Assembly: GCA_011049295.1 (NCBI GenBank)
Contig: DSCA01000008.1
Location: forward strand, 1 to 19,417
Length of the DNA: 19,417 nt
Reading direction: 5' to 3'
Source of the DNA: Thermoplasmatales archaeon
Lineage (GTDB): Archaea > Thermoplasmatota > E2 > UBA202 > DSCA01
Under the pieces are notes generated by a model, which did no database searches, was not told the DNA's origin, and was given only the letters and a program-made list of their open reading frames with translations. Positions 13,126 to 19,417 of this stretch are shown one piece after another; position 1 is the first letter of the stretch, and every line of letters starts with the position of its first letter. The translations under genes were made by a program, and so were the position numbers.

Positions 13126-16100
13126 CCTTTTTTCTGTGCTGCTGCCACCGCCAGCCCAGATAGCCGCCGGCGGCGGCAAAGATTATTACCAGGCCGATGG
13201 CGATGACCATCCCGTAGTCGCCCTCCTCGCCCTCCCGCGGGTAGTCGGTGGGTCCGAAGGGTGCATGGCCGTGAATGGTGCCGCTGGCCACATATTCCGG
13301 CTCCGCCCAGCGATAGTTGGGGGACCACATGTGCAGGTCAGGGTCGCCGAAGTAGCACAGGTTTTCTTTGATGTCCCACCACCACTGCTTGGTCAGGTAG
13401 CCGATTCCGGTGTGCAGGATGCTGTCGGTGTAGGCAGCGCCCACGCTCTTGCCCATGGCCAGGTCGCGGGCAAACATCTCGCTGGCAAAGGCCGAGTACC
13501 AGGACGTTTCCCAGGGGTCAATGACCTGCCAGACGCAGCCGTGGCGGATGAGGCTCAAATGCAGGTAGGTATTGGAGATGAGACAGGACAGGGCGTTGAA
13601 ACCCATGGAGTGCAGATTTCCCATGGCTTCGTCCATCTCGTACCCGGTGTAGTCCTTGGTGCGCAGACGGCCAAACAGCACGGTGATGATGACCCCGTCG
13701 TAGCCGGTGCGCTTGACCAGGGGAATGAGGTCGGCGAAGGGCAAATCGCTGAGCTTGGCGGGTACGATGTCGATGCCCAGTTTCTGGCTCTGGGAGAGCA
13801 CGTCGGGCTCCTCGGTGGAGCCGTCCAGCCAGCCGGGCAGGTAGATTTCATAGCCCCGCCAGGGGTTGGCATCCACGGTGGGCAGGCTGATGTTGATGCC
13901 GGCAAAACCGGGGGCTCCGTAGGGGTTCCAGAAGGACAGGCTGCCGGAGTCGCCCATCCAGCCGTGGGTGGTTTCGAACCAGGCGATAACGCCGCGGTTG
14001 AGATTCTCCATGGTGGCCGTGAAGTTGGTACTGTAGGCCATCTGGTACCCGGCCTTTTCTAGGTAGAAGGGCACGATGTCCGACTCCGACAAATCGGGCC
14101 ACCAGGAGCCGTATTTGCCGTACCGCTCCAGCACCCCGTTGTCGATGGGGTTGGTGGAGGGCTGGTAGAAGGGCGTGATGCCCGTGCTGGTGGTGTACTG
14201 GAAATCCCAGTATTCGCCGGCCCGCTCGTTGAACCGGTGACAGTAGGTGATGTAGGAGGCCAGGACGGGATACCTGAAATGCTCCTCCTGGCTGGGCTTG
14301 AGAACGTCCAGTCCGCCGGTGGCCTTGCGGGTGCTTTTGCTTCCGTTGATGAGGGTGACGCCGCCCTCGTGCACCGCCGGGTTGGCAAAGATGACCGCCG
14401 GATAAAAAGCACTGCGGGACACCCAGTAGGAGGTATCCACGGGCGTGCCAATGAGTCGTCCCGCCTCGGCGGCCCCCACAAAGGCCCGGTCCCACGAAAT
14501 GCCGATGTCAAACTGGCCGGCCACGGTGACGATGCTCTCCCGCTCGCCGGGTTTGTCGAATCCCAGCTGGTTGAGATAATCGTAGACTTCCTTGCTGGTC
14601 AGGTACATGGCGGCCACGTTGGGCTCGTCGTCACGAACGGCATGCAGCTTCCACCACTCGGTGTGCCACACCACGGCCCGGGACAGCGGCGGATGCATGT
14701 CGGTAACCATCAGCGGGGCCCCGTGATGGGCGGCCAGATAGGCGGCGGGGCCCAGGTAGAGGGCATGGCTCTTCTCTCCCTCCGGCTTCAGGGCCTCCAC
14801 CAGCCAGTACGTCCAGGGGTCGATGGTGGTGAACACGATGTCGTTTTCCCGGGTGGTACCCCGAATGCGATGGTATATGCTTTCCAGGTCGTGGTAGGCG
14901 GTTTTTATGCCGGCCGCCCGTTTCAGATCGTCCCGCAGGGCGAGGGTGGACTGGTTGTCGATGTCCACCAGGACGACGTGGTTGATGCCCAGGGTGTCGA
15001 CCACCTTTTTGATGCCCGGCCACAACTGGTCGGCCGGGGTGTAGAGGAGAGGAGCGTTCATGGTGGAGGCCAGCACGGCTCCCTGAGCGGCATTCATCAG
15101 GGTGTTTGCGCTGTCCTTCCGCATGGTCTGCTCCCAGGAATAGGAGAACGTATACTCTATCTCCCGGCTCATATCGGTGAGCTGGACGATGGCCGCCCGG
15201 TAGGTGCCCTCCCCCAGCTGGTCCATGTGCAGGACCTGCTTGGACACGTTGGTAGCCACCGCCTGTCCCACTGGGACATTGTATTCATCCAGGATGATCA
15301 GTCCCAGCTTGCCGCTTCCCTTCCACGTCAATTCGAAGGTGGCATTGCGGCACATGAAGGGCGTATCTTGGGCAATTACGATGTCCTCGCCCGGGTACAG
15401 GGAGATGTCGATGAGGTAGTGTACGTTGCCACTCAGAATGTCGGAGATTCGCTCCAGTATGGTGCCGTGGCGCTCCCCGAACAATCCCTTGGTGGGGATA
15501 TCCACTACCGCCGTCTTCCAGTTTCCGGGGGCATAGATGTAGCTCTGGCAGTGCTCATTGGCTCCGGCCATCACATTCCAGTTCTGGGAGGATGCCACCT
15601 GCATGAGCCCGCCCTGGTAGTCGCAGTAGAGGTGCAAATCGGGGTCGGCGGAGGGAATGGTCAATCCGCCCTGCAGCAGCCCCAGGGTGGCCAGGAAGGC
15701 CAGCGTGGGAAGCCAGCTGACCGAGGGCCAGGTAAGGTTGGCCGTGATGTACTTGTAGTCGTCGGCCACATAGAAGTCGTCATACTGGGGGGCGATGGAA
15801 TCCTGCTTGATGGCTTCCTGCCGGATGTTCTTGATGCTCTTGGCAGACATGCTGCCGCTGATTTCGCCGGAGGTGCTGTTGCCTCTCTCCCCGGTGGAGC
15901 CCAGCACGGCCACCACGGCGCTGTCCACATAGGCCCAGTTTTTGAGGGCCAGCTGCTCGGCGATGGCGTAGGGATTGTCGGCGTTGATGTGTGAATAGTT
16001 TTTGGCGCTGTAGGGCCGCTCGCTGCCCATGTTGATGGTTTCCAGCTTTCTCAGGCCGTCTGTGTAGGTCTGCCAGTCCTCCATGAAGTAGTCCAAGCCC

Positions 16101-16432
16101 TGCCGGGCGTTGAGGGAGAGATCCTCCTTACTCAACTCCTGTCCCTCCTCGTAGAACAGGAGAGGGTTGGCGTACAGCTTGTCCGTGTTGTGCTCGTAAA
16201 AGACGCTGGAGGGAATGGCTGCCAGGTAGGCAAAGTCGTCCAGGTAGCTGTCCGGGTCGAACTGCACCAGGGTGGCCTTGTTCAGGGGCACCACCCGGCG
16301 CCAGGACAGGCCGTCAAAGCCGGACGGCACTTCTCGAACCTCGTCTCCCAGAGAAACGAGGGGAGTAAAAACCATGAGGCAGGCAACGAAAATGGACACT
16401 AACCAGCTATATCGCTTCATGATGGCCATCAT
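13109..16432 (-). CDS. Large exported, C-terminally membrane-anchored protein of unknown function
   Basis: A 1107-residue protein with a signal peptide (MKRYSWLVSIFVACLMVFTP) and a C-terminal transmembrane helix at about 1073-1094 followed by the basic tail RKKAK, so most of it should lie outside the cell. Residues about 446-500 (STMNAPLLYTPADQLWPGIK, then GINHVVLVD) recall cell-wall-binding type 2 repeats. The region after about 800 holds THGW (H823), SCLISN (C950) and, near the C-terminus, a CYFGDPDLHMWSP segment that loosely resembles the ends of C25/clan CD peptidases. The His-Cys spacing of 127 is too long for a confident peptidase call. Several starts are possible: 16432, 16429 or 16420. 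The last begins directly at the signal peptide. Residue numbers here use 16432. It is divergent from gins51 and overlaps priS by 17 bases at the 3' end. Confidence 0.8.
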   Translation of the reverse strand: MMAIMKRYSWLVSIFVACLMVFTPLVSLGDEVREVPSGFDGLSWRRVVPLNKATLVQFDPDSYLDDFAYLAAIPSSVFYEHNTDKLYANPLLFYEEGQELSKEDLSLNARQGLDYFMEDWQTYTDGLRKLETINMGSERPYSAKNYSHINADNPYAIAEQLALKNWAYVDSAVVAVLGSTGERGNSTSGEISGSMSAKSIKNIRQEAIKQDSIAPQYDDFYVADDYKYITANLTWPSVSWLPTLAFLATLGLLQGGLTIPSADPDLHLYCDYQGGLMQVASSQNWNVMAGANEHCQSYIYAPGNWKTAVVDIPTKGLFGERHGTILERISDILSGNVHYLIDISLYPGEDIVIAQDTPFMCRNATFELTWKGSGKLGLIILDEYNVPVGQAVATNVSKQVLHMDQLGEGTYRAAIVQLTDMSREIEYTFSYSWEQTMRKDSANTLMNAAQGAVLASTMNAPLLYTPADQLWPGIKKVVDTLGINHVVLVDIDNQSTLALRDDLKRAAGIKTAYHDLESIYHRIRGTTRENDIVFTTIDPWTYWLVEALKPEGEKSHALYLGPAAYLAAHHGAPLMVTDMHPPLSRAVVWHTEWWKLHAVRDDEPNVAAMYLTSKEVYDYLNQLGFDKPGERESIVTVAGQFDIGISWDRAFVGAAEAGRLIGTPVDTSYWVSRSAFYPAVIFANPAVHEGGVTLINGSKSTRKATGGLDVLKPSQEEHFRYPVLASYITYCHRFNERAGEYWDFQYTTSTGITPFYQPSTNPIDNGVLERYGKYGSWWPDLSESDIVPFYLEKAGYQMAYSTNFTATMENLNRGVIAWFETTHGWMGDSGSLSFWNPYGAPGFAGINISLPTVDANPWRGYEIYLPGWLDGSTEEPDVLSQSQKLGIDIVPAKLSDLPFADLIPLVKRTGYDGVIITVLFGRLRTKDYTGYEMDEAMGNLHSMGFNALSCLISNTYLHLSLIRHGCVWQVIDPWETSWYSAFASEMFARDLAMGKSVGAAYTDSILHTGIGYLTKQWWWDIKENLCYFGDPDLHMWSPNYRWAEPEYVASGTIHGHAPFGPTDYPREGEEGDYGMVIAIGLVIIFAAAGGYLGWRWQQHRKKAKSPQ

Positions 16433-16442
16433 TTCACAACCC

Positions 16443-16470
16443 TTATAATAAATTTCGTATATAAGTATAA
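16443..16470 (-). promoter_or_regulatory. Stacked TATA-like elements for the large surface protein
   Basis: Two AT-rich elements occur on the minus strand: AAATTTATTATAA (16443-16455), 23-35 bases upstream of ATG 16420, and CTTATATAC (16458-16466), 26-34 upstream of ATG 16432. Each fits one candidate start, so the site alone cannot decide. The rest of the 167-base gap to 16599 holds the gins promoter and a short GC-rich inverted repeat around 16530-16557. Confidence 0.4.
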
Positions 16471-16567
16471 TCCCTGTTTGTTACGCCGTGGCACTGATAC
16501 GGCAACATCTCTTCTTTTCTGTAAACGTGGCGGGTGGCGCCCGGGTTTTTGGCCCGCAACACTCAAA

Positions 16568-16577
16568 GCATAAATAG
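16568..16577 (+). promoter_or_regulatory. TATA-like element for the GINS gene
   Basis: AGCATAAATA lies 23-32 bases before ATG 16600. The in-frame ATG codons at 16579 and 16588 are too close to this element for it to be their promoter, so it selects the 16600 start. Confidence 0.5.
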
Positions 16578-16599
16578 TATGCTGCCAATGTGGGAGGGT

Positions 16600-17262
16600 A
16601 TGGCCACTTTCAGCTACTCCCAACTCCGCAACCTGGAGCGCCAGGAGCGTCAGTCCCCGGAGCTGATGAACGTGGGCAATGATTTCTACGAGGCGGTTCG
16701 GCGCCACATCCGGGAGCTGGAAGGGCGACTGGAGGAAGAGCGAGCCAGGGATCCCTCGTCCAAGAAGGTGCTCCTTATTTCCGACGAGCTGCGGAATACC
16801 CGGCGCATCTGGGATAGCATCTTTGAGCGACGGGAGAAAAAGGTGGTGCAGGCGGCCCTGTCCGCGGCCCGGAGCGGAAGCCACACCCCGAAGCACATGA
16901 CCAGCCAGGAGAAAGAGTTCTACCGCCGGCTGGTAGACATCCTGGAGGAAAACCGGCGGGTCATACTGGAGGGGGAGGAGGTGACCCCGCAGCCGGAGGC
17001 AGCCGAAGACCGGGTTCAGCCGGGTGAGGATCCCCGCTGCCAGCCGGAGGCCGGAAAGGGCCCGGCCGGGAAAAAGGGGGAGCCGTCTCCGGAGCCGGTG
17101 ACGGGGGTAGTTCTTCGCATCACCAAAGATGTGCCCTCCTTCGTGGGGAGCGACATGAAGAACTATTCGCTGAAGGAGGAGGACGTGGTGACCCTGCCCC
17201 GGGACATGGCCGACATTCTTGTCAAGCGGGGAGCAGCCGAGAAAATCACCGTTGCCTGGTAG
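16600..17262 (+). CDS. GINS complex protein, Gins51 type
   Basis: A 220-residue replication protein of the GINS complex, which joins MCM and the GAN/Cdc45-like protein into the replicative helicase. Domain order is A then B, as in archaeal Gins51. The helical A domain (about 1-125) contains YSQLRNLERQERQSPEL, FYEAVRRHIRELE and LLISDELRNTRRIWDSIFERRE. A Pro/Glu/Gly-rich linker spans 128-167. The small beta B domain (168-217) has VLRITKDVPSFVG, YSLKEEDVVTLP and ILVKRGAAEKI. The reading frame is open upstream to 16534, but ATG 16600 begins the conserved sequence and has a TATA-like element at the right distance. The gene is divergent from the large surface protein and overlaps convergent sir2 by 17 bases. 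Other replication genes, priL-priS and rfcL, are nearby. Confidence 0.88.
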   Translation: MATFSYSQLRNLERQERQSPELMNVGNDFYEAVRRHIRELEGRLEEERARDPSSKKVLLISDELRNTRRIWDSIFERREKKVVQAALSAARSGSHTPKHMTSQEKEFYRRLVDILEENRRVILEGEEVTPQPEAAEDRVQPGEDPRCQPEAGKGPAGKKGEPSPEPVTGVVLRITKDVPSFVGSDMKNYSLKEEDVVTLPRDMADILVKRGAAEKITVAW

Positions 17263-18001
17263 CCTTTATTTCCTCCACGATGCGGGGGAGAACCTCTCCC
17301 GCTTTTCCCTGGATGGTGTAGTCGGCCACGCTGTCCGTCAGGGCGGTGGGCTGTCGATTGATTTCGATGACCGTGCCCTGTCTCCGGCCACTTCTTTCTT
17401 TTACCAGGTGCGGCAATTGGCTGGCCGGGGCCACCGCCGCCGAGGTTCCAATGACCAGCATCACGTCACAGGAGGCGGCCAGGGAAACCGCATCCCGGTA
17501 TGCCTCAGGGGGAATGGGCTCTCCGAAAAACACGCCGTCCGGCTTCAGCACCCCGCCGCAGGGGCAGCAGGGCGGGGCTGCCGTGATGTCCACCTCTCGC
17601 ACGTCGAAGCGGCGTCCGCATCCCGTGCACATCAGCCGGCCAAAATTGCCGTGAAACTCCACCACCCGCCGGCTCCCCGCCGCCTGGTGCAGACTGTCCA
17701 CGTTCTGGGTGACGACCGCCTCCAGCAGGCCCATGTCCTCCAGCTCGGCCAGGGCGTGATGGGCGGGATTGGGCCGGGCCTCCAGTAGCGACAGCATCTC
17801 CCGGAGCATGTTCCACACCTTGGCCGGGTCACGCCGGAAAGAATCGATGTGCCCGTATTCGTATATGTCGTAGCGGCTCCACAGGCCGTTGCGACTCCGG
17901 AAGTCGGGAATCCCGGACTCGGTGGAGATACCGGCTCCGGTGAAGGCCACCGCCGTGTCCGCGGTGAGAATGTCCCGGACCGCCCGCTGTATCAGATTCA
18001 T
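17246..18001 (-). CDS. Sir2-family NAD-dependent protein deacylase
   Basis: A 251-residue sirtuin that removes acyl groups from protein lysines using NAD. GAGISTESGIPDFRS (22-36) binds NAD, TQNVD (98-102) and the catalytic H117 in EFHG follow. The zinc site has C125 and C128 (MCTGC) with C145 and C148 (CCPC). GTSAAV (185-190) and IEIN (212-215) complete the Rossmann core. All catalytic residues are intact and the length is typical. In archaea such enzymes can deacetylate Alba, but the target here is unknown. The start ATG 18001 overlaps the ahcY stop as ATGA, so it is the second gene of an ahcY-sir2 operon. Its 3' end overlaps the GINS gene by 17 bases on the other strand. Confidence 0.93.
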   Translation of the reverse strand: MNLIQRAVRDILTADTAVAFTGAGISTESGIPDFRSRNGLWSRYDIYEYGHIDSFRRDPAKVWNMLREMLSLLEARPNPAHHALAELEDMGLLEAVVTQNVDSLHQAAGSRRVVEFHGNFGRLMCTGCGRRFDVREVDITAAPPCCPCGGVLKPDGVFFGEPIPPEAYRDAVSLAASCDVMLVIGTSAAVAPASQLPHLVKERSGRRQGTVIEINRQPTALTDSVADYTIQGKAGEVLPRIVEEIKATRQR

Positions 18002-19248
18002 GTCCCTTCTTGCCAGCTGTGCATATACTGCTTTTGCTCCTCGGTGAGGGTGTCTATAGCGATGTCCATGGTGGCCAGTTTGCGCCGGGCCACCTCCCGG
18101 TCGATGCTTTCAGGCACCGGGTAGACCTGCGCCTCCAGCGTCGGGTCCTTCTGCAGGAGCCAGCGGGCCACCAGAGCCTGATTGGCAAAGGACATGTCCA
18201 TGACCTCGCTGGGATGGCCCTCGGCGGCGGCTAGGTTCACCAGACGGCCCTCGGCCAGCAGGTAGAGTTTGCGTCCGTCGGGCATCTCGTACACCCGGGT
18301 GTTGTCCCGCACCTGGTGGGAGGCCACCGCCTGCTCCTGGAGAAAGGGCACGTTTATTTCGTTGTCGAAATGGCCGGCGTTGGCGATGACTGCGCCGTCC
18401 TTCATGGCCTGGAGAGCGGGACCGTCGATGGCGTGTTTGTTCCCGGTGACCGTGACGAACACGTCGCCCCTCGGGGCCGCCTGGGCCACGGGCATCACGG
18501 AGAAGCCGTCCATGGCCGCCTCCAGAGCCCGGATTTCATCCACCTCGCACACCACCACTTTGGCTCCCATCCCCTGGGCCCGCATGGCCACTCCCTTGCC
18601 GCACCACCCATAGCCCACCACCACGAAGGTCTTGCCGGCCAGCAGGACGGAGGTGGCCCGCAGAATCCCGTCGATGGTGGACTGCCCGGTGCCGTAGCGG
18701 TTGTCAAAGAAATGCTTGGTCATGGCGTCGTTGACCGCCACCACCGGGAAGCGCAGCTCTCCCTGCTCGGCCATCATCCGCTGCCGGTTGACCCCGGTGG
18801 TGGTTTCCTCGGTGCCGGCCACCACGCTGTCCAGGAGTTCCTGGCGCTGGGTGTGCAGCACGGTAATCAGGTCCCCGCCGTCGTCCATAGTGATGCGGGG
18901 CTGATGGTCCAGCACCCGGTCCACGCACCAGTAGTACTGGTCGCTGTTTCCCCGCCAGGCGTAGACGTGGATTCCCTCGTCGGCCAGCGCCGCGGCCACC
19001 GCGTCGTTGGTGGACAGGGGATTGGAGCCGCACAGGGCCACCGTGGCCCCTCCCGCCTGCAGGGTCTTCATCAGCACCGCCGTCTCCTTGGTCACGTGCA
19101 GGCAGCAGCCGATGGTGGAGCCCGTCAGCGGCTGCTGGTGCTCGAAATCCGATTTGATGTGCATGAGCACCGGCATGTGGTCCTCGGCCCACTGGATGAG
19201 GTTGCGCCCGGCCTCGGCCAGTCCCATGTCTTTTACCTTGTAGTTCAT
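17998..19248 (-). CDS. ahcY: Adenosylhomocysteinase (or S-inosylhomocysteine hydrolase)
   Basis: A 416-residue NAD-dependent hydrolase that cleaves S-adenosylhomocysteine, the product of methyltransferases, to homocysteine and a nucleoside. CLHVTKETAVL (49-59) is the substrate pocket. DDGGD (122-126), TEETTTG (146-152) and NDAMTKHFFDNRYGTGQS (173-190, with the conserved Lys178 and Asp182) are the catalytic blocks. The NAD loop VGYGWCGKG is at 211-219. The SNPLST segment (75-80) and the short C-terminus, which lacks the Lys-Tyr tail of eukaryotic and most bacterial enzymes, place it in the archaeal/thermophile class. Some methanogen members prefer S-inosylhomocysteine, so substrate choice is open. 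It is the first gene of an operon with sir2, coupled by ATGA. A TATA-like element lies 21-30 bases upstream of ATG 19248. Confidence 0.93.
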   Translation of the reverse strand: MNYKVKDMGLAEAGRNLIQWAEDHMPVLMHIKSDFEHQQPLTGSTIGCCLHVTKETAVLMKTLQAGGATVALCGSNPLSTNDAVAAALADEGIHVYAWRGNSDQYYWCVDRVLDHQPRITMDDGGDLITVLHTQRQELLDSVVAGTEETTTGVNRQRMMAEQGELRFPVVAVNDAMTKHFFDNRYGTGQSTIDGILRATSVLLAGKTFVVVGYGWCGKGVAMRAQGMGAKVVVCEVDEIRALEAAMDGFSVMPVAQAAPRGDVFVTVTGNKHAIDGPALQAMKDGAVIANAGHFDNEINVPFLQEQAVASHQVRDNTRVYEMPDGRKLYLLAEGRLVNLAAAEGHPSEVMDMSFANQALVARWLLQKDPTLEAQVYPVPESIDREVARRKLATMDIAIDTLTEEQKQYMHSWQEGT

Positions 19249-19268
19249 GCCAGCACAATGGCCAGGGG

Positions 19269-19278
19269 ATTAAATTAG
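19269..19278 (-). promoter_or_regulatory. TATA-like element for ahcY-sir2
   Basis: The minus strand reads CTAATTTAAT, 21-30 bases upstream of the ATG at 19248. It supports a leaderless transcript starting at or near that codon. Confidence 0.5.
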
Positions 19279-19417
19279 TTTTGGCATTGCCGGACAAGCG
19301 TAGACGGGCGACGGACACGTATACATCTAGTTCTGATACATGAAAAAATCGGAAATTGAATTTATTTGAGCAGACCGTATTGACCGTAGGCTGGTGTATA
19401 ATGTCTAAGTCTATAAG
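19279..19417. other. AT-rich intergenic DNA at window end
   Basis: This stretch is clearly poorer in GC than the rest of the window. It has A/T runs around 19339-19368 and a TGTATAATG at 19395-19403. No open frame of useful length, tRNA or repeat is visible. An ATG at 19401 could begin a plus-strand gene leaving the window, but 17 bases are too few to support it. Confidence 0.4.

Noticed and set aside
14237..15994. 585-codon plus-strand open frame
   Set aside because: It is antisense to the signal-peptide protein, of low-complexity Gly/His/Val-rich composition, and reflects high GC and few stops.
13109..16432. Confident assignment of the large surface protein as a C25/clan CD peptidase
   Set aside because: The His-Cys spacing (127) is far from the usual 30-60 and the surrounding motifs are weak, so it is recorded only as a lead.
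16530..16557. GC-rich inverted repeat GCGGG...CCCGC with a T5 run as a terminator
   Set aside because: The stem is short, the T-run is internal, and it lies between divergent promoters where no gene ends.
16534..16599. 22-residue upstream extension of the GINS protein
   Set aside because: It is not GINS-like, and it overlaps the TATA-like element placed for the ATG at 16600.
19401..19417. ATG that could begin a plus-strand gene leaving the window
   Set aside because: Only five codons are visible, with no decisive promoter spacing.
1..19417. CRISPR arrays, tRNA or rRNA genes, insertion sequences, phage genes
   Set aside because: No direct-repeat arrays, cloverleaf-like segments, transposases or terminal repeats were seen in any intergenic region.

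Overview
This window looks like a GC-rich euryarchaeal chromosome. The archaeal genes that show this are the canonical run rps13-rps4-rps11-rpoD (Rpo3 with two 4Fe-4S motifs), both subunits of the PriS/PriL primase, a large RFC subunit ending in a PCNA-interaction motif, a Gins51-type GINS protein, an archaeal-type serine hydroxymethyltransferase, an AK6/Fap7-like kinase and a CDP-alcohol phosphatidyltransferase of the archaetidylinositol-phosphate synthase type. Many genes have an AT-rich TATA-like element about 20-35 bases before the start codon and no Shine-Dalgarno sequence, which fits leaderless archaeal transcription. A Thermoplasmatota or related lineage is my guess; the sequence alone does not prove it.

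Layout. 1-314: truncated helix-hairpin-helix protein with a membrane segment (minus). 368-2779: glyA, AK6-like kinase and lipid headgroup synthase, a tight minus-strand operon. 2933-3779: PEBP-family protein overlapping a coiled-coil/helix-turn-helix protein (plus). 3811-6078: a membrane-anchored coiled-coil protein followed by rfcL (minus). 6129-8119: a nitrilase-family protein with a degenerate FmdE-like tail (minus), divergent from ammonia-type nadE (plus). 8152-10353: rps13-rps4-rps11-rpoD (minus). 10391-10843: DtxR-family metalloregulator (minus), divergent from priL-priS (10973-13125, plus). 13109-16432: a very large exported, C-terminally anchored protein of unknown function (minus), divergent from a GINS gene (16600-17262, plus). 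17246-19248: ahcY-sir2 operon (minus). 19249-19417: AT-rich intergenic DNA.

How the genes fit together. Replication genes (rfcL, priL-priS, gins51) lie within about 13 kb of each other, interleaved with transcription and translation genes. One-carbon and methyl metabolism is represented by glyA and ahcY, and NAD metabolism by nadE, its nitrilase neighbour and Sir2. Four same-strand gene pairs are coupled by ATGA overlaps (glyA/AK6, rps11/rpoD, priL/priS, ahcY/sir2). Two convergent pairs overlap tail to tail by 17 bases each.

Most unusual points: the nitrilase with a degenerate FmdE-like tail beside a glutaminase-less NAD synthetase; the 1107-residue surface protein; the metalloregulator sharing an inverted-repeat control region with the iron-sulfur primase; and the uncharacterised membrane-anchored coiled-coil protein directly upstream of rfcL. 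I saw no tRNA, rRNA, CRISPR array, insertion sequence or phage gene.
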